Source: Phlebotomus papatasi (Eukaryota; Arthropoda; Insecta; Diptera; Psychodidae). From it: a DNA stretch of 64,000 nt. A program made the position numbers and the translations under genes. The DNA is taken from positions 156,465-220,464 of the forward strand of contig NW_026604516.1 of assembly GCF_024763615.1 (NCBI RefSeq), read 5' to 3'. This document shows, one piece after another, positions 60,167 through 64,000 of the stretch (positions are counted from its first letter, which is position 1; each line of letters opens with the position of its first letter). A model generated the notes under the pieces. That model ran no database searches and was not told the origin of the DNA. It was given only the letters and a program-made list of their open reading frames with translations.

Positions 60167-61226
60167 ATTTTATTTAACACTGCTGAGCAATTCATCGCAC
60201 AATTATTTCCCAAATAACACTTTAGCAAATTTTCATACCAAATTACCCACAAAATTATTTCTTTCTGATGATTGGGTTGTGGGTCTCGCAGAAATATCTT
60301 TTAATATTGCAAAATCCTCTAGTGATCGTGAAAAGCCTAGAACTATTCAACCAAGAACAATTTTAATTAAAAACGGCCAGAAAACTGACAGATTTTTTAA
60401 AATACCTATATTCTCACAGTTCACACCTCTACATAGCTTACTATATCTTTTGAGAAATACTTTTTCAAAAGATTTACGACCATTAGATGATTTTGTAGGA
60501 TCAAGTCTAAGTGATATAAATAGCGATATTGATAAACGTTTAACAAATATTGTTAAAAATTTAACAAACTGTGAGATACAAGAGGGGAAAGGCGATACTA
60601 TAGAACGAGGGCAAACGGGACCCTTTTCACATTTTTCTATTCAATTTAAGTGTAATGAACCTATAATTAAACTTCAAAATCCTATACAACAAAGTAATGG
60701 GAAAGAACCTATTACAACAATTACTATATTTTTGGATCACAAATTTTTTGATATACCTTTGTACAATGACGAATTCGAGTCTGTAGAGGAATTGATGAAA
60801 ACTATTTTACTGTCTATACCTTTTCAATCTAGAAGCCAGGAAAAAATATTAAAAATTGTTGAAAATTCCCGCTTACCACCAGTACGTATTGACAATCAAG
60901 AATTTGTTTCAACCAGCCTTCACCCTTCAGTAGTGCCTAAAAATGAACCTCAAAATCATATGCGTAAACTTATGTTTGTATATACAGATATAATAAAACA
61001 TCAGCTCGTCAGTAATACTTTTGCAAAGTGTTTAAGAACAATATTGTTATTAAAAAATGATGAGGTATATAAATCATTCGAAACAATTCAATATCATCCT
61101 TTAGAAAAGACAAATTTTGATACGATTGAAATTCTCATTACTTCACAAGATGGGGAAATATATAATTTTGAACATAGTGCAACTCCAACTATGTTAGTGC
61201 TACATTTCAAGAAGAAGTCATTTTAA
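60141..61226 (+). CDS. Candidate minor capsid (penton-like) protein
   Basis: 361 residues. Starts with an EFYLTLLSNSS / YFPNNTLANFHTKL / WVVGLAEI pattern that recurs at the N-terminus of a conserved Polinton/adintovirus protein adjacent to the capsid cluster. The rest is beta-rich with few charged clusters, compatible with a structural protein. In Polintons a minor capsid protein is expected near the major one; the identity is inferred from position and length, not from a recognised fold. ATG at 60141 lies within the end of the integrase gene. No break. Confidence 0.6.
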   Translation: MGSLTRANEFYLTLLSNSSHNYFPNNTLANFHTKLPTKLFLSDDWVVGLAEISFNIAKSSSDREKPRTIQPRTILIKNGQKTDRFFKIPIFSQFTPLHSLLYLLRNTFSKDLRPLDDFVGSSLSDINSDIDKRLTNIVKNLTNCEIQEGKGDTIERGQTGPFSHFSIQFKCNEPIIKLQNPIQQSNGKEPITTITIFLDHKFFDIPLYNDEFESVEELMKTILLSIPFQSRSQEKILKIVENSRLPPVRIDNQEFVSTSLHPSVVPKNEPQNHMRKLMFVYTDIIKHQLVSNTFAKCLRTILLLKNDEVYKSFETIQYHPLEKTNFDTIEILITSQDGEIYNFEHSATPTMLVLHFKKKSF

Positions 61227-61241
61227 AATTAATACAAAATG

Positions 61242-61276
61242 TATAAATAGACCTAACGTATAAAATTAAACTCATT
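61242..61276 (+). promoter_or_regulatory. Core promoter of the pVI-like/major capsid pair
   Basis: TATAAATAG (61242-61250) and TCATT (61272-61276) with the adenine 32 bases after the first T, the best-spaced TATA-initiator pair of the element. ATG at 61288. As no promoter is visible before the capsid gene, both genes are probably on one transcript. Confidence 0.65.
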
Positions 61277-61287
61277 TTATTTAAAAA

Positions 61288-61827
61288 ATGAGTAGCATAT
61301 ACACTAGATATTATCTTAGTCAATGCGGTAGGGGAGAGATAGGGGATGTCTATAAACCAGACTTTTTTGGAATTCAAAGAGGTCGTGGTCTAGGATCAAT
61401 ACTTGGTGGCCTCATAAGAGTCTTGAGGCCCCTATTCGTAAAAGGATTAAATGCTGTTAAAAATCAAGCTTTAAAGACAGGCTCAGAAATATTAATGGAC
61501 ATAGGCACCAAACCTTTTAAACAAATACTTGTTGACCGTGGCCGTGAAGCCCAAAATAATTTAACAGGTAAAGCTATGCAGAAGTTAAAGAATATGAGTG
61601 GTGATGGTATATATACAGGATCCAACCTAGGAAGTTTCATTCCGACTTCATCTTCACATGTAAAAACTTCTCAAGAAAAAAAATCAGGTGTACTTAGTAA
61701 AATTCTATCAAAAGTTACAAAAACAAAACGTAAAGGGAATAAAAAAGTCAAAAGAAAAATAAGTACCAAGCAGCATAAAAAGAAGAAGAAGAAGAATAAT
61801 TCACGTACTCTGGATATATTCTCATAA
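61288..61827 (+). CDS. pVI-like virion protein (GxG-rich, basic tail)
   Basis: 179 residues. The N-terminal pattern YYLSQCGRGEIGDVYKP, then FFGIQRGRGLGSILGGLIR, is the hallmark of a small gene directly upstream of the capsid gene in Polintons and adintoviruses; the amphipathic, Gly-rich segment recalls the membrane-active pVI of adenoviruses. The C-terminal third is Ser-rich then very basic (a run of lysines), suiting contact with DNA. A role in capsid stabilisation or membrane penetration is inferred from the family. Its TAA overlaps the capsid ATG by one base (TAATG, 61825-61829). Confidence 0.8.
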   Translation: MSSIYTRYYLSQCGRGEIGDVYKPDFFGIQRGRGLGSILGGLIRVLRPLFVKGLNAVKNQALKTGSEILMDIGTKPFKQILVDRGREAQNNLTGKAMQKLKNMSGDGIYTGSNLGSFIPTSSSHVKTSQEKKSGVLSKILSKVTKTKRKGNKKVKRKISTKQHKKKKKKNNSRTLDIFS

Positions 61828-63113
61828 TGTCGAAGTACAGAGAATGTATGAAAAGTGAATTAGATATTTTTGCAACACCTCCTATACAAACATCAATTCT
61901 ACGCACGGAAGAAGTGTCATATCAACCTATTGCTAGCCTTGACAACCCCTCTGTTATAGAATTTTATTCTGTAGCACACGGGGATTGTTATCGCGATCTA
62001 TCATCAATTTACCTAAGATTTAAAATTCAGTTGCTCAATGAGAATAGCTTGAGCTATAAGGAAAGTGACAGCAAGCAACCAGGAATTGTCAATAATATTC
62101 TTCATTCATTAATTCGATCATGTTCTATTTCATTGAATGGAAAGGCAATTTCTCAGAGTGAAGGTGACTACCATTATAGAAGCTATTTAGAAACCCTTTT
62201 GACTTACGGGACTGATGCAAAAAATACATTCTTGCAAAATTCGGGATGGTATCGTGATACCAATGATTTAGAAGATTTGACAGGTGTCAATCAAGGATTT
62301 CATGATAGAAAAAATATTATTAAAAATAGCACAGTTGTGGAACTCATGGGAAGATTACATTGTGATATGTTGAATCAACCTCTACTGTTGATAAATAATG
62401 TGGATTTACGTGTAAATATTACGCTTGAAAAGTCTAATTTTTTCTTACTCTGCGAAGAGAGCGAAAATCCACAATTTCGGCTCTTAGAAGCAACAATGTA
62501 CATGAATCAAATTACAGTGAATCCAAATATCCTTCTTGCACATAATATGGTACTGGAAAAAGAAAATGCTGTATATCATTACAAAAAAGTTGAAGTGAAA
62601 ACTGTTACTGTACCATCAGGATCATCATCCATAAATCTGGATAATATTATTCATGGGGTTTTACCAAGAAGAATTATATTTGGAATGGTTGATAATCAAG
62701 CTTATAATGGACAAAAGTCTCTGAATCCTTTTAATTTTCAACATTTCGACATGACGGATTTTGCACTCCTCGTAAATGGTATGCCTCATACTATTCAGCC
62801 TCTTAGAATGAATTTTGAAGAGAATTGGTATAGCAAAGCCTATCAACAAATATTCAATGGGATAGGAATTCATCATGATTATAAATCTCATCAGATATCT
62901 CTTAAGGATTTTAAGAGTGGTTTCTTTTTATTGGCTTATGATTTAGATCCCGACTCTCACTCAGAAGGTTGCATATCCCTCTTAGAACAAGGATCTGTAA
63001 GAATAGAAGCACGTTTTGCCCGTACATTATCTAAAACTATTACATGTATCATATATGCTGAGTATGACTCAAAATTGGAAATTGATCGAAATAGAAATAT
63101 TATTTTATCTTAA
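61827..63113 (+). CDS. Major capsid protein, double jelly-roll (hexon-like)
   Basis: 428 residues. Shows the conserved Polinton capsid order: ELDIFATPPIQTSI near residue 12, SVIEFYSVAHGDCYRDLSS, then NILHSLIRSCSISLNGK, the SYLETLLTYGTDAK motif, and LINNVDLRVNITL in the first jelly roll; the second half contains LPRRIIFGMVDNQAYNG and SGFFLLAYDLDPD. It forms the pseudo-hexagonal capsomers of an icosahedral particle in this family. Complete, typical length, no stop or frameshift. Translated from the same transcript as the pVI-like gene, through a one-base overlap. Confidence 0.93.
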   Translation: MSKYRECMKSELDIFATPPIQTSILRTEEVSYQPIASLDNPSVIEFYSVAHGDCYRDLSSIYLRFKIQLLNENSLSYKESDSKQPGIVNNILHSLIRSCSISLNGKAISQSEGDYHYRSYLETLLTYGTDAKNTFLQNSGWYRDTNDLEDLTGVNQGFHDRKNIIKNSTVVELMGRLHCDMLNQPLLLINNVDLRVNITLEKSNFFLLCEESENPQFRLLEATMYMNQITVNPNILLAHNMVLEKENAVYHYKKVEVKTVTVPSGSSSINLDNIIHGVLPRRIIFGMVDNQAYNGQKSLNPFNFQHFDMTDFALLVNGMPHTIQPLRMNFEENWYSKAYQQIFNGIGIHHDYKSHQISLKDFKSGFFLLAYDLDPDSHSEGCISLLEQGSVRIEARFARTLSKTITCIIYAEYDSKLEIDRNRNIILS

Positions 63114-63448
63114 AATTATATTATTTTGATTTTTTTTTGTATATAAAGTTCTGAACATGTGTAAGGTGTAAATTTTCATGCAGACGCTAATTCAACTTCA
63201 AATGCAATTCCCATAAGGAAAGAGCAATGCACTTTGCTGATTTCACATTGTCGCGTACACGTAACTGGTGTAGTTTTTCATTTGTCGCGTCAGGAAAAAT
63301 TATTTTCTTTCATTGATATATTTGTTCAGTCTTTACTGCAATCGCACTTCTCATCAAGCTCTTGTGGCGCTAAGTACTCAAGAAAGAGTGATCTTTAAGT
63401 GATCTTCAAAGAATCTTCAAGAAAACCTACATCTTAAACCGCTTTAGA
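63114..63448 (+). other. Intergenic region and leader of the right-edge gene
   Basis: No gene. TATATAAAG at 63140, without a well-placed initiator. TTCAGTC at 63325-63331 is a possible initiator, 121 bases before the ATG at 63449. No Polinton right end here. Confidence 0.35.
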
Positions 63449-64000
63449 ATGGTGAGTATTTTTCCCAGTAATTAGTTATTACATGTGATCTGTGATACAG
63501 TAAAGTGAAGCTTTGACACGCACTCCTTATAAAAATTGTGATTTATGAATTTCATCAGGTCTCTAGTGATATATTTCTTTTCGTTCAACAAAATCTGTGA
63601 TGATTTATTGTGATTCTGTGAGTTTCAGTTTTATGTAGAATATTCTTATAATTTTTAATGATAAGTGTTACACGGAAAATTCATAAGTACTTTTCTTTCT
63701 CTTGCTGAAAAACCATTGATATAAGGATTTTATTAAAGTGATATTTTCTGTTCAAGAAATAAATTATGTGGTTACTTTCTATTTATTAATAAACTTTGTG
63801 TGATTAGATATCAGTGATGTTAAATGTGACTTATAGATATTTTATATTATATTTAATATATATATTCGATTTACTAATAAGAGTTTTACTCTTCATCTTT
63901 CGCAGGATTTCACCAAGCTTTTTAAGGAGGCCCAGGAGAGGCAACCTGTGTACAGTAGTAAATTGACTGCAGGACATTACTATAGATGCGAGAAGTTCAT
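63449..64000 (+). CDS. 5' part of an unknown gene with an ATG-only first exon (partial)
   Basis: ATG (63449-63451) is followed directly by GTGAGT. A 454-bp intron ends in the pyrimidine-rich acceptor CTTTCGCAG at 63905. Exon 2 from 63906 stays in frame to the edge (31 codons plus 2 bases), starting DFTKLFKEAQE, with SSKLTAGHYY further on. The gene continues beyond the window. Some Polintons have a small gene of this general form in which a tyrosine-rich start leads into an OB-fold-like protein, but too little is visible to claim it. It could also be a different gene if the element ended earlier; no end was seen. Confidence 0.5.

Larger units (their letters stand above)
50211..64000 (+). mobile_element. 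Polinton/Maverick (adintovirus-type) element, left 13.8 kb
   Basis: The satellite B reading breaks after GATCTGTG at 50210 (the same satellite passage continues uninterrupted at 38610-38625), and new sequence starts AGTAGTAAGTTAG, with the AG start usual for Polintons. All genes run on the plus strand and include protease, PolB, packaging ATPase, integrase and jelly-roll capsid proteins, the defining set. No reading frame is visibly broken. No inverted match to the left end was found before 64000, so the right end lies beyond the window. Confidence 0.9.

Noticed and set aside
63114..64000. Right terminal inverted repeat of the Polinton within the window
   Set aside because: No reverse complement of AGTAGTAAGTTAG or of CGACTGTTG was found between the capsid gene and the edge.

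Overview
This is AT-rich nuclear DNA of an arthropod, most likely an insect. The evidence is the mix of mobile elements (Ty3/Gypsy, I-like, BEL/Pao with a baculovirus-F-type envelope, Polinton/Maverick), arthropod-type TATA plus TCAGT initiators, and short GT-AG introns. No host gene was recognised, and no tRNA, rRNA or CRISPR. The whole window is nested repetitive DNA.

Layout. (1) 1-6281: ORF1 of an I-like non-LTR retrotransposon, interrupted by an intact Ty3/Gypsy element (57-4813) whose two LTRs look identical. (2) 6282-14490: a foldback-like composite, an unequal-armed palindrome built from three satellites: A (93 bp), B (93 bp) and C (147 bp). Its outer edges carry a 17-nt near-exact direct repeat, and an I-like ORF2 resumes immediately after it. 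(3) 14478-17320: the decayed I-like ORF2 (linker, RT, RNase H, zinc finger). (4) 18043-21775, minus strand: a 5'-truncated BEL/Pao element with broken pol and a long env reading frame. (5) 22226-50210: a second, 28-kb foldback with the same order (satellite B, satellite C, inversion, C', B'). Its right arm contains kilobase-scale segmental duplications. (6) 50211-64000: the left 13.8 kb of a Polinton/adintovirus-type DNA element inserted in that satellite arm. Its right end lies outside the window.

The Polinton is the main functional unit. All its genes are on the plus strand: adenain-like protease, an unknown protein, protein-primed family-B DNA polymerase, packaging ATPase, a small basic protein with a hydrophobic tail, an acidic unknown protein, retroviral-type integrase, a candidate minor capsid protein, a pVI-like GxG-rich protein, the double-jelly-roll major capsid protein, and a gene running off the right edge. 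Replication, integration, packaging, maturation and capsid functions are therefore all present and unbroken, so this reads as an integrated virus-like element rather than a relic. The polymerase gene is split into four exons by three short introns. The second exon to the fourth must be joined to obtain the full N-terminal region typical of Polinton polymerases. Three genes or gene pairs share the promoter sequence TATAAATAG, and adjacent genes overlap tightly (ATGA, TAATG).

The second notable item is the pair of giant foldbacks. They share the same B/C satellite junction, which indicates common descent of a composite satellite unit rather than chance juxtaposition. The many long reading frames in these arrays follow from the 93-bp (31-codon) period and are not genes.
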